This document shows positions 36,785-47,876 of a DNA stretch of 64,000 nucleotides, one piece after another. Both the position numbers and the translations under genes were made by a program. Positions within the stretch are counted from its first letter, which is position 1, and the number at the start of each line of letters is the position of its first letter. The stretch comes from Thalassia testudinum. Its lineage: Eukaryota > Streptophyta > Magnoliopsida > Alismatales > Hydrocharitaceae. The stretch lies in assembly GCA_037157565.1 (NCBI GenBank), contig JAZHRO010000036.1, positions 131,448,001 through 131,512,000 on the forward strand, in the 5' to 3' direction. The notes under the pieces were generated by a model. That model ran no database searches, was not told where the DNA came from, and saw only the letters and a list, made by a program, of their open reading frames with translations.

Positions 36785-39700
36785 ATGCTTGGTAGGCGTT
36801 CTCTTAGGAGACAACTTGTATTTGATCCTGAACCAGAAAGAATCCTAAGAAAAGACCTCCCAAGGGTAGAAATGGCCGGTCAAAGGAGCCTTAAGGAATA
36901 TTTCATCCCAACCAACCAAGCTGGCCCAGCACTACGTAGACCTGGAGGGGATAATCCATATGAGATCAAAAGTAGTACCATATCCTTGCTACCCTCCTTT
37001 TATGGTACTACTAGGGAAGACCCTTACAGGCATATTGAGGAATTCACCGAGGTCTGTTCCACGGTGAAGCTGCAGGGCGTTACTGATGACGCTCAAATGC
37101 GGACCCTTTTTCCCTTCTCCCTAAAGGACAAAGCCAAGTATTGGTATCACACCCTTGATAATTTAAATACTTGGGATGCCTTGAAAAAGGAGTTTTTGAA
37201 GAAGTACTTCCCCATGAGCAAAACAAATCACTTTAGGAGGGAAATCATGAGTTTTGCTCAAAAGGATGGGGAAGCTTTCCATGATGCGTGGGAGCGCTTT
37301 AACGATTTGCTAAGACTTTGCCCACATCACCAGGTGCCTAAATGGCAATTGGTTGAAAGGTTCTACACCGGACTTAATGATTCGCATAGGCAAACTGTGG
37401 ATGGTGCCTGTGTAGGAACCTTTCTATCTAAGACTGAGGATGAAGCTTGGAACTTATTTGATACTTTGAGTGAGAATTCTATTCACTTGAATTCTGCCTA
37501 CATGGATAGAAAGCCCACTCTCATGCAAAGAAAGTTGGAGGCGAATGAAGCAAGGGACACCCAGAATTTAGCTTATCAAATTCAATTACTGAATCAAAAC
37601 ATGGAAAGGCTTATGTCGAACCCGAGTTCATTCACACCTAACACCTCCACATCCCAAGCTTCCGAATGCGTAATTTGTCAAGGCAATACACACGCCACTG
37701 TGGATTGCCACTTGGCCTCCCAATTCCCTGAGCTTGTACAAGCAGATTTGAATGCCGCTCAAGGGTTCCGTCCAAGACCTCGTAATGATCCTTTCTCCAA
37801 CACTTATAATGAGGGATGGAGGAACCACCCAAACTTTTTATGGAGACAAGGAAATGTCTCAAATTCAGGGAATTACAAACCGCAATCCTTTCAAAACCAT
37901 CAAATGAACCAACCTCAGACCTTTGCCCAACCTAAAACCTCTGAGATGGATGAATTGAAGGCGATATTGAAAACTATGCAAGAAAGTCAAAGTGCCATCA
38001 TCCAATCTCATGACAAGGCTATACATGAGATGAAATCACAAATTGGACACCTTGTTGAGGCCGTTAGACAGAGGGAGACTGGGAAGTTTCCAAGTGCTGC
38101 TGAGGAAAATCCTAAAGGAAAAGGGATTGTCTTTAGGGAGCATGCTCAGGCGGTGACTATTCTGAGGAGTGGGAAAGAAATTTCCAAACCCGATGCTCCT
38201 ATAGTCTCACCCCCTAAAAAAACATCCACCCCGACTTTCACCCCCACCGAAGAAGATTTGCCCAAATCTCCTCCGCTTGAAATCACCTCACCGGAAGAAG
38301 TTGCCCCCGTTCCACCCCTTACTCGACATGACAACCCTTCCACCCAGAGATCGAGAGTGCCATTTCCAGAGCGCTTATCCACCTCTGGGCAGACTTCTGC
38401 TGGCTCATCTGGAGCCAAAGATAAGACGGATGAGATTATGGAAACTTTCAAGCAAGTGCAGATTAACCTGCCTTTGCTTGAAGCTATCAGGCAGATTCCG
38501 TCTTATGCCCGCTTCTTAAAGGACTTGTGCACGAAAAAGCGGCAATCTAGAAAACAGGTCCAGTCTAAAGTTGTCCTGCCTGATTCTGTTAGCTCAATTG
38601 TTCAACATGGCACACCTCCGAAACTTAAGGACCCAGGAGCCCCATATATCTCTGTAGTTATTGGTGACTTACAAATTGATGAGGCTCTGCTTGATCTGGG
38701 TGCGGGGGTGAACATCCTTCCGAGCTATGTATATGAACAACTTGGGGGAGGCAATCTGAAGCCTAGCCCTGTAATCCTTCAAGTTGCTGATCGATCACTT
38801 AAGACACCACGGGGAATTTTGGAAGATGTCCTCGTAAGAGTGGAGGATTTCTTCTTTCCCGTTGACTTCTTAGTTTTGGACACTGACCCTACCAACAAGC
38901 CAACCAAACCCTCCATCATTTTGGGCCGCCCCTTCCTTGCAACTTCCCATGCTTCAATTAATTGCAATACTGGGGCATTGAAAATGGGCTTTGGGAATAG
39001 GAAAATCCGGCTTAATGTGTTTGATGCTTACAAACAAGCTGGACATGAGGATTGTTCTCAAGTTGAGGTGATAGATGACCTGATTGAAGAGGCAACTCCT
39101 GCAATGTTATGTGATGACCCCCTTCAGCATGTCATGCTAAATGAGCATTCCCATCTCTTGGAGGAATGTGAAGGGGATATACTAGAACTAGAGGAATTGC
39201 TAGGAGTTTCTGCTGAGTCTCTTCCCCCATCATTTCCGCCGAAGGCAGATTTGCTACCTGAGATGGGGACATCTATTATGAAACCCTCAACCATACAAGC
39301 CCCCAACCTTGAGTTGAAACCCCTCCCTGACACTCTCAAGTATGTTTTCCTAGGTGCCAATGATACGCTCCCAGTTATCATTTCGGCTGTGCTGTCTGAG
39401 GCACAGGAGGGAGCCTTGATTGAATGCCTGTCTAGGCATAAGGAAGCTATTGCTTGGAGCATTGCTGACATTAAGGGTATAGACTCTACACTCTGCATGC
39501 ACCACATTTATACTGATGATTCCATCAAGCCTTTTAGGGACATGCAGAGACGTCTGAACCCTAATATGAGGGAGGTTGTAAAAAAGGAAATCCTGAAGTG
39601 GTTGGATGCAGGGATCATATATCCCATTGCTGATAGTAAATGGGTCAGTCCCATTCATGTGGTGCCAAAGAAGGCAGGTTTTACTGTGGAACTCAACGAC

Positions 39701-42199
39701 CAAGGTGAACAAGTTGTCACTAGACCCTCAACTGGATGGAGGGTCTGTATTGATTACCGCAAGCTGAACACCGCTACCCAGAAGGATCACTTTCCTTTGC
39801 CTTTTATTGATCAAATTCTCGAAAAATTGGCAGGGAATAAGTATTATTGCTTTCTCGATGGATATTCTGGGTACAATCAAGTGGCAGTCTTTCCTGATGA
39901 CCAGGAAAAGACGACATTCACGAGTCCTTACGGTACTTTTGCATTCAGGTGTATGCCGTTTGGATTATGTAATGCCCCTGCAACTTTCCAGCGGTGTATG
40001 ATGTCTATCTTTTCGGACATGATTGACGAGTGTGTCGAAGTATTTATGGATGACTTCTCTATTTATGGCTCGTCTTTCGACCAGTGTCTCATGCACCTGG
40101 AGAATGTGTTGAAACGATGTAAGGAGACTGGTTTAGTCCTCAGCTGGGAGAAAAGTCACTTCATGGTACAGAAAGGAATTGTACTTGGGCATGTTGTATC
40201 TGAGCAAGGTTTAGAAGTAGATAAAGCCAAGATTGATTCTATTTCCAAACTTCCATTGCCTACGAATGTCAAACAGATTAGATCCTTTCTGGGCCATGCT
40301 GGCTTTTACAGGCGCTTTATTAAAAATTTTAGTAAGATTTCTAGGCCACTTTGTGACTTATTGGCGAAGGAATCTTCCTTCAGTTTTGATTCAAAGTGTG
40401 CCGAGGCCTTTCAAACTCTAAAGGAGGCCTTGATCTCTGCGCCTGTTCTCCAAGCTCCTGATTGGGCACTCCCCTTTGAGCTTATGTGTGATGCTTCGGA
40501 TTATGCAGTGGGAGCAGTCCTTGGACAAAGGGTTGAGGGAAGACCTCATGTGCTGCATTATGCAAGCAAGACTTTAACTGAACCTCAGCAAAACTACACC
40601 GTCACTGAAAAAGAATTACTTGCTGTAGTTTTTGCTCTGGAGAAGTTTAGGTCTTATTTACTTGGGTCTAAGGTGGTTATTTTTACTGATCATGCAGCAG
40701 TGAAACATCTCATTGCTAAGAAAGATTCTAAGCCACGTCTGATTAGGTGGATCTTACTCCTTCAAGAATTTGACTTGGAAATACGTGAAAAGAAAGGAGT
40801 AGAAAATGTTGTGGCTGACCACCTGTCTCGTCTTCCTCTTAACGACTCTATTTCTGAAGACATTCGCGAGACATTCCCCGATGAAACTCTGATGGCGGTA
40901 ACACCAACTTTACCTTGGTATGCAGACATTGTAAATTACTTGGTCACCGGACAAACTCCTGGCTCTTGGGATAAGCAGAAAAGAAAGAGATTCATTTCTC
41001 AAGCGAGATATTTTCATTGGGAAGAGCCAGAATTATTTAGACTTGGACAAGACCAAGTTTTGAGACGTTGTGTGCCTGAAGAGGAACAACAAAGTGTGCT
41101 GACATTTTGCCATGAACTTCATTGTGGAGGACACTTTGGTGCTAAGAAAACTGCTTTGAAGGTTCTCCAGTCTGGTTTTTGGTGGCCTTCCTTATTTAAG
41201 CATTCTCATAATTTTGTTAAGGCCTGTATTAGATGTCAACGGACTGGAACGATTGGGAAGAAGAATGAAATGCCTCAACATCCTATTCAATCTGTTGAAA
41301 TTTTTTATGTGTGGGGAATTGACTTTATGGGCCCCTTCCCGTCGTCCCATGGTTTTGAATATATCTTGGTGGCAGTTGATTATGTCTCTAAATGGATAGA
41401 GGCCATTCCGACGCGCACAAATGACCACTCTGTGGTTTTGAAATTTGTGAAGGCCAATATCATATCCCGTTTCGGCTGCCCCAAGACTATTATAAGTGAT
41501 GGGGGACCTCATTTCCGAAACCACCACTTCAATCGGTTAATTAAGAGTTTGGGAGTGACTCACAAGGTTGCTACCCCTTACCACCCTCAGACAAGTGGTC
41601 AGGTTGAAGTATCAAATAGGGAGATAAAAAATATTTTGGAAAAGACCGTTAGACCTGATAGGAAAGATTGGTCCCAAAAGCTCGATGATGCTTTGTGGGC
41701 TTATCGAACGGCTTATAAGACCCCTTTGGGTACTTCTCCCTTTCGAATTGTGTATGGAAAAGCGTGCCATTTACCTGTTGAGTTGGAACATAAAGCACTT
41801 TGGGCTATTCGAAGTGTTAACATGGATTTAGAGAAGGCAGGTAAGGCACGATTTCTAGAATTAAGTGAGCTTGAGGAGCTGAGGAATGATGCTTATGACA
41901 CCTCTCAAGCTTATAAAGAAAGAACTAAGGTCTTGCATGACAAGTTTATTCTTCGAAAGACCTTTGAACCCAACCAACAAGTCTGGCTTTTCAATTCCAG
42001 ACTTAAGCTTTTTCCTGGGAAATTAAAATCTCGTTGGGATGGGCCTTACATAATCACCAAAGTATTCCCCCATGGAGCTGTGGAGATCAAAAATCCTTCC
42101 TCTTCAGCAACTCCCTTTATCGTCAACGGTCAACGGTTAAAACCGTACATAACTTTAGATGGCCATCTAGTTGACGAAGTCACTCTTGAGGAGCCTTAG
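36785..42199 (+). CDS. Gag-Pol polyprotein, 1804 aa, intact
   Basis: The start ATG follows the leader; the start MLGRRSLR is conserved in D1. Domains in order:
- Gag capsid-type region, about residues 60-230 ([40 protein letters not shown]).
- CX2CX4HX4C zinc knuckle at 295-308.
- Aspartic protease with [12 protein letters not shown], catalytic Asp about 637 in a DLG box.
- Reverse transcriptase with [10 protein letters not shown] and FMDD (Asp 1089 and 1090).
- RNase H starting at [10 protein letters not shown] (Asp about 1236).
- Integrase with [10 protein letters not shown]...CIRC zinc motif (about 1443-1485) and DD35E residues Asp 1513, Asp 1572, Glu 1608.
- GPY/F-like tail ([18 protein letters not shown]).

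It supplies particle, cDNA synthesis and integration functions. All catalytic motifs look intact and there is no frameshift between gag and pol. It could serve B in trans (inference). Confidence 0.97.
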
Positions 42200-42252
42200 C
42201 TCCTACTATTCTCCGCCTCAGGTAATATCTTCCTTTAGCTATTTTTGATTTT

Positions 42253-42290
42253 CAATGAGGACATTGTTTGAACCAAGCATGGGGGAGAGG
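42253..42290 (+). other. Downstream polypurine-like motif of A
   Basis: CAATGAGGACATTG, a short gap, then AAGCATGGGGGAGAGG, 54 bp after the pol stop. The second half repeats the core of the true polypurine tract (GGCATGGGGGTA). Counterparts are at 46908-46944 (B), 28775-28813 (C), 6381-6420 (D1) and 19651-19690 (D2). Confidence 0.75.
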
Positions 42291-42924
42291 ACCTGAGGCA
42301 TTTTGTTTATAGCATGCATTTATAAAAAAAAAAAAAAGAAAGAAAAAAAAAAAGAAGAAAAGAAAAAAAAATATATATATATATAAAAAAAAAAAGAAAA
42401 AGAAAAAGAGGTTTTGAGCTTAACTGGCTAGATCTTGCCATCTTAAGCAAATCAGAACTCTAGGGTAGACTAAGTTAATTCTAGGGTCAAACTTTAGAAG
42501 CTAAATAAGCTACTAGCTTTAGACCTTTAGGGTCCTTTGTGGACTTAAAAACTTAAGTAGGAGTTAAGTTGCGGACCATTTTTCAAGAGGTTGAGGAAGG
42601 GAAGCTAGGGTTTGAGTTAAAAGGTGGGGTAGTACCTGGAGTCTTATTCTACCTTTTGGTTTACGGGTCCTTGTAACCCAAGCATCCAAATTGTTCACAC
42701 TTGGTCTGGTAATTAACTTAATTTCTGAAAAGAGATTTGGTTCTCTTAGTTTTGACTTAAGAAAGGCTTGAAAACATATTTTGATTGGAAGAGTTCCCGC
42801 CGCAGGAGAGGTGGAGTATATACTCACCTTGAGGATGCGATGGTAACATATTACCTCCTTGGCGCTTGTCTCTTAGGATATCCATCCTACTGGGGGCATG
42901 TAAGCGCATTGCGCGGTTCAGGTA

Positions 42925-43071
42925 CCATGGGCGGCCCTATCTCGAAGTGCCGATTGCCATAGGCCTGAATTCGCTTAAGAAATCCATGGGCGATACTATC
43001 TCGAAGTGTCGATTGCCAGGAGTTCTTGGGGTCGTTATGGGCAGTGCTATCTCGAAGCATCGAAAGCCAGG
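42925..43071 (+). repeat. Three-unit repeat in A 3' region
   Basis: Three ~37-bp units (42925-42960, 42984-43020, 43035-43071) with the core ATGGGC(G/A)..(C/A/G)CTATCTCGAAG...CGA..GCCA(T/G). The spacing from unit start to unit start is 59 then 51 bp. The array is conserved in B, D1 and D2. Confidence 0.85.
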
Positions 43072-43465
43072 CACCCTTCGAGGTATGGTAATGGGGACAA
43101 TGAATCCGACACAGACCGTGTTGATAGCTGATCTGAGGTTAGACTTAGAAGAATCAAACAAAAAAAAAAAAGTATATTTCTTAAAAAAAAAAAAAAAAAA
43201 TTCCTTTAACTCAAATAACTCGGACCAATGCAAAAGCACGGATGCTTTAATCTCAGGGATCAATAAACTTTAGGGTAGAGTCAGAAATCAGGGAAACTTG
43301 TGCTTACAACTCGTCTTTAGCCGACCTAGTCTGTAACTTAGCAACTACTTAGGGACCTTGGGTTTAGAACATGAACTTAATATGCTTCTGAAGGAAGACT
43401 AAGTGAGTTGACTAGTCTACTTAGAGTGCTAGGTTTCGCTTAATTTTGCTAGGGACTAGCAAAAA

Positions 43466-43482
43466 CTAGGCATGGGGGTATT
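43466..43482 (+). other. A polypurine tract
   Basis: CTAGGCATGGGGGTATT abuts the 3' LTR. It is the expected plus-strand primer site and is the same as in B (45783-45799, minus). Confidence 0.85.
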
Positions 43483-45066
43483 TGATTAGCCCATAGTTGT
43501 GGGCTATTTAAGTATTTAAGTGCCTACACATTAGGTTATTTCTAACATTTATTTAGTATAAATTAGGATGTAAATAGATTAATTCATAGTTTTAATCTAA
43601 TTACATAATCCATACATTGCATTCATATCTTAAGTGCATTTAGAATTAGCTTAGAATAGCATTCATCTAATTAGATAACCAATTAGGTATATTGTTTTTA
43701 TTAACATAGAAGTTGAGGGTCTATACATAAATAACCCTAATATTTTAATAATATTTTCTTTATTCGTCTTCTTTCAGAACGGCTGGCTGCCGCTCCAACG
43801 CCCGCGTGATGCAGTGAAAGCCATTCAAGGGGGAGCGGATACGGTGGATCTGGTCGGCAGCTGATTTCAAATTTGTTCATGCCACTACAAAAGGAGCACG
43901 GAGGCAGCCGAGCAAAGAAGGCCTCCGCCACCGACCCACCACTGTGCAGAGAGATCCTCTCTCTTCCACTCCACACTGCCGGCCTCTACCGTGGCGGCGA
44001 GTCTCCACCACTGTGGGCGTGTGGTGTGACAGGCCACACCGCCATCCGGAGCTCGCCCGCATTACCGTGAGCACCTTAGCGTGCAACTCCCTCGCCGTCG
44101 TCGCCGACCACCGTCACCAACCTACTGATCAGCCACCCTCTCAGTAACTTAAGACGTCTGGGAAATTTCCCAGACGTCTGAAGTTACCCGCTCACTTCAC
44201 CGCACACGCCTGAAGTCGCCTGCAGACCCCTTCCCACACCTGCAGAACCTTCAGCGCACCCACGTCCGTCAACCTTCAGCTCAAACACGCACAACCGCCT
44301 GCAGTCCACGCCGTTCACCACACCGCCTGCAGAACCGCCAACAACCGACCTCTGCAGCTTCCACCGCACACGCCAGCGCCCGCCTGCAGACCACCGCAGC
44401 CACGCCACCGCGTGCCAGCGCCCTCCGCAGACCCTCCGCGCGCCCACGCACAACCGCCTGCAGAACCGCCAGCAACCGACCTCTGCAGCTTCCACCGCAG
44501 CCACGCCTCCGCGCGCCAGCGCCCTCCGCAGACCCTCCGCGCGCCCACGCACAACAGCCTGCAGCACCTCCGCCGGAGCTCGTCCGGCCACCTCCGGCCG
44601 CCGCGCGACTCGCCGTCACCACCGATTCGAAGCCCTTGATCCAAGGGACCTCCGCCGAGCTTCCCACGCCCAGCCATCGGCTCCTCGTCGCGCAAGACAA
44701 CGGGGAAAAATTCCCCTGTTTGCTACAGTAAAGCGTTGATTAAAATTTACATTTTCTGCCATTGCCAGATTTTATTCATATTCTATTCACTCTGCATTGC
44801 GGAAAATATCCTGTAGTTTATCATAATTGCCATTTCAGCATTATTTCTTGCTTAAACCTTAATCTAAAGGCAATCTTGGCTTGGTTCTTGTCCAAATTGA
44901 CTCCGAACAAACATTTTTAAGTGGCGCGAATTTTAATACGTTATTGCCTCCCTGTGGAAATGACCCGCTCCTCTGCGAGTGGTTATTTCTTATTAAAAAT
45001 TGATTAGTCGATTTTTCCACCACATTAAACTACAAACGACTTAAAAGCGAAAGATCGACCCGGTCA
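43483..45066 (+). repeat. A 3' LTR, 1584 bp
   Basis: It matches the 5' LTR with few substitutions but is 101 bp longer, all from an extra repeat unit at 44324-44555. It ends CGGTCA followed by the target copy AGCGG. The 28-bp palindrome is intact at 44152-44179. Confidence 0.93.
44324..44555 (+). repeat. Minisatellite expansion in A 3' LTR
   Basis: A block beginning CGCCTGCAGAACCGCCA occurs at 44324 (131 bp) and again at 44455. The second copy lacks about 30 bp of the first, giving the net gain of 101 bp over the 5' LTR. It is GC-rich with repeated CTGCAG and CTCCGCAGACC words. Confidence 0.85.
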
Positions 45067-45071
45067 AGCGG

Positions 45072-45782
45072 GTACCTTCAGACGTCCGGGAAATTTTCTG
45101 GACGTCTTAAGTGAATGAGAAGGTGATTGCAGTGATGGTTGTTGCGGCGGTGGTGGCTGGTGACGACGGCGAGGGAGTTGCACGCTAAGGTGCTCACGGT
45201 AATGTAGGCAAGCTTCGGATGGCGGTGTGGCCTGTCACACCACACGCCCACGGTGGTGGAGACTCGCCGCCACGGTAGAGGCTGGCAGTGTGGAGTGGAA
45301 GAGAGAGGTTCTCTCTGCACAGTGGTGGGTCGGTGGCGGAGGCCTCCCGAGCTCGGCTGCCTCCCTACTCCTTTTGTAGTGGCCTGAACAAGTTTGAAAT
45401 CAGCCGCCGACCAGATCCACCACATCCGCTCCCCCTTGAATGGCTTCATCACTGCAGCAGCCGGGCGTTGGAGCGGCAGACAGCCGTTCTGAAAGAAGAA
45501 GAACAAAGAAAATATTGTTAAAATATTAGGGTTATTTATATACAGACCCTCAACTTCTATGTTAATAAAAATAATGTACCTAATTGATTATCTAATTAAT
45601 GAATGCTATTCTAAGCTAATTCTAAATGCACTTAAGATATGAATGCAATGTATGGATTATGTAATTAGATTAAAACTATGAATTAATCTATTTACATCCT
45701 AATTTATACTAAATAAATGTTAGAATTAATCTAATGTATAGGCACTTAAATACTTAAATAGCCCACAACTATGGGCTAATCA
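45072..45782 (-). repeat. B 3' LTR, segment 2
   Basis: It resumes the B LTR after element A (GGTACCTTCAGACGTCCGGG...) and ends CCCATAG-type sense start at 45782. It matches 51240-51949. With segment 1 the total is about 1776 bp, against 1808 bp for the right LTR. Confidence 0.9.
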
Positions 45783-47176
45783 AATACCCCCATGCCTAGT
45801 TTTTGCTAGTCCCTAGCAAAATTAAGCGAAACCTAGCACTCCAAGTAGACTAGTCAACTCACTTAGTCTTCCTTCAGAAGCATATTAAGTTCAGGCTCTA
45901 GACCCAAGGTTCCTAAGTAGTTGCTAAGTTACAGACTAGGTCGGCTAAAGACGAGTTGCAGGCACAAGTTTCCCTGATTTCTGACTCTACCCTAAAGTTT
46001 ATTAATCCCTGAGATTAAAGCATCCGTGCTTGTGCATTTGTCCGAGTTATTTGAGTTAAAGGAATTTTTTTTTTATTTAATATATATACTTTTTTTTTTG
46101 TTTGATTCTTCTAAGTCTAACCTCAGATCAGCTATCAACATGGTCTGTGTCGGATTCATTGTCCCCATTACCATACCTCGAAGGGTGCCTGGCTTTCGAT
46201 GCTTCGAGATAGCACCGCCCATAATGACCCCAGGAACTCCTGGCAATCGACACTTCGAGATAGTATCGCCCATGGATTTCTTAAGCGAATTTAGGCCTAT
46301 GGCAATCGGCACTTCGAGATAGGGCCGCCCATGGTACCTGAACCGCGCAATACGCTTACATGCCCCCAGTAGGATGGATGTCCTAAGAGACAAGCGCCGA
46401 GGAGGTAATATGTTACCATCGCATCCTCAAGGTGAGTATATACTCCACCTCTCCTGCGGCGGGAACTCTTCCAATCAAAATGTGTTTTCAAGCCTTTCTT
46501 AAGTCAAAACTAAGAGAACCAAATCTCTTTTCAGAAATTAAGTTAATTACCAGACCAAGTGTGTGAAATTTAGATGCTTGGGTTACAAGGACCCGTAAAC
46601 CAAAAGGTAGAATAAGACTCCAGGTACTACCCCACCTTTTAACTCAAACCCTAGCTTCCCTTCCTCAACCTCTTGAAGAATGGTCCGCAACTTAACTCCT
46701 ACTTAAGTTTTTAAGTCCACAAAGGACCCTAAAGGTCTAAAGCTAGTAGCTTATTTAGCTTCTAAAGTTTGACCCTAGAATTAATTTAGTCTACGCTAGA
46801 GTTCTGATTTGCTTAAGAATGCAGGACTTAGCTAGTTAAGCTCAAAACTTTTTTTTTTTTAATATGTACAAAATGTATGCAATTATGCTATGTATATCCC
46901 CAAGTACACCCCCCCATGCTAAAATCTGCAATGTCCTCATTGCATAGAAGGATATTACCTGGGTCAAAGCTGGGCTGAATAGCCGAAGAACCTGCAAATC
47001 AGGTTCAAGAATTGCAGAAATAGGCCCTAAAAATGAGCAAAGCAAAGTTGGCCTAGAAAATAGGTAACCTAGGATGTTGGCGAGCTGATGATGAATCCCG
47101 ATAGCAAATGCTCGCCCAACTAAAATGGGAATGAAATCTTCCTAGGTCACCAGAAGAGGTTCTAAAGGATAAACAG
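45783..47176 (-). other. B 3' noncoding region
   Basis: In sense it ends with the polypurine tract CTAGGCATGGGGGTATT (45783-45799). It carries the three-unit repeat (46188-46334), the shared block around 46360-46410 and the post-coding motif TGCAATGAGGACATTGCAGATTTTAGCATGGGGGGG (46908-46944). It is nearly collinear with 42420-43482 of A. No credible ORF is present. Confidence 0.8.
46188..46334 (-). repeat. Three-unit repeat in B 3' region
   Basis: This is the minus-strand counterpart of 42925-43071, with the same unit order and spacing and only a few substitutions. Confidence 0.85.
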
Positions 47177-47876
47177 TTAAAATAACCTCCAAAGGGGTAG
47201 GGGTAGGATGACAAGGATCCTCCAAAAAAGAATGGGAAGGAATGTATAGAGATAAACCCCCAGGGTAATGGACTGACTAAAGAAATCATCAATCCATACC
47301 CGATACTCCATTACAGAAAATATTGGTCTGTTAAGCCCCCTAGTCAGAACAAAAATGAGCAATTCTCTAAGGCAAGGATCGTCTAGGGTGTCCAAGTTAC
47401 GAGGTTGTGGGATGGCCATAAGATCTAGGTTGGGTTTAATCAGCTTGGTGTCCATCCCAAACACTCTTTCTAACTCCTCAATTTCATCCCTAGCATTCCT
47501 TGCACCATCACGTGGATCTTCCTGCTCTTCATCAGGAGTCACAATTTCGCTTTCAGATATAAGCGAATCAGAGGGTGACTTCGAAGTGAATGAAGGCAGG
47601 TTGGAAGCAACAGATCTAGGATTATCCTATCAATGTCATCCCCGGGTTTTTGTTCTTTACTCAAATCTTCCCCGGAGTCTATATGTGAATCCACATAAAT
47701 CTTAGAAATTGCTTCCAAATTTTCCATCATTTTATCATGAGGAGAAATATCATCAATGGGTGTGCCAAGGAAACCTAATTTGGTCAAATTTGTGACATCC
47801 TCAGGGGCTAACTCTTCAAATAAGACATAATCACCTTAGTGTCACTCAAATCTTGAATGTAGGTTCCTCATATAAT
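47177..47876 (-). pseudogene. B unknown ORF, downstream broken part
   Basis: In sense, after the 330-codon frame, open pieces continue in other frames. One is 47787-47539 (GFLGTPIDDISPHDKMMENL), with two stops just before it. The other is 47542-47177 (PDEEQEDPRDGARNARDEIEELERVFGMD, then a hydrophobic end). The pieces are acidic like the end of the 330-codon frame, so the ancestral frame was probably longer, near 550-600 codons. No domain is recognised. Confidence 0.45.

Larger units (their letters stand above)
42200..43465 (+). other. A 3' noncoding region
   Basis: It follows the pol stop. It holds the second polypurine-like motif (42253-42290), an A-rich/TA microsatellite (about 42323-42410), the shared GCTTGTCTCTTAGGATATCC..GGGGGCATGTAAGC block (42862-42910), the three-unit repeat (42925-43071) and two A runs (43158-43200). 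There is no envelope-like frame. The short open frames here are conserved in B only as far as the DNA is. Confidence 0.8.
34058..45066 (+). mobile_element. A: intact, young Athila-lineage retrotransposon
   Basis: This is an 11,009-bp element with an exact 5-bp target duplication AGCGG (34053-34057 and 45067-45071), TG...CA LTRs, primer site, leader, one uninterrupted gag-pol frame, and polypurine tract adjoining the 3' LTR. The two LTRs differ by a small number of substitutions (I count under about 20 in 1.48 kb) plus one repeat-length change in the 3' LTR. There is no envelope-like ORF downstream of pol. It inserted into the LTR of element B. All parts needed for movement appear present; activity itself cannot be read from sequence. 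Confidence 0.93.

Noticed and set aside
42925..43071. CRISPR-like array
   Set aside because: There are only three imperfect units in a plant retrotransposon, without spacers of uniform length or cas genes.
42866..43273. Frame with repeated MG..ISK(C/H)R(L/K)PG in the A 3' region
   Set aside because: It is the translation of the three-unit DNA repeat. The units fall in different frames, so it is better explained as a noncoding element.
42200..43465. Possible envelope-like gene as in some Athila elements
   Set aside because: The 1.27 kb between pol and the 3' LTR has no long frame with membrane segments.
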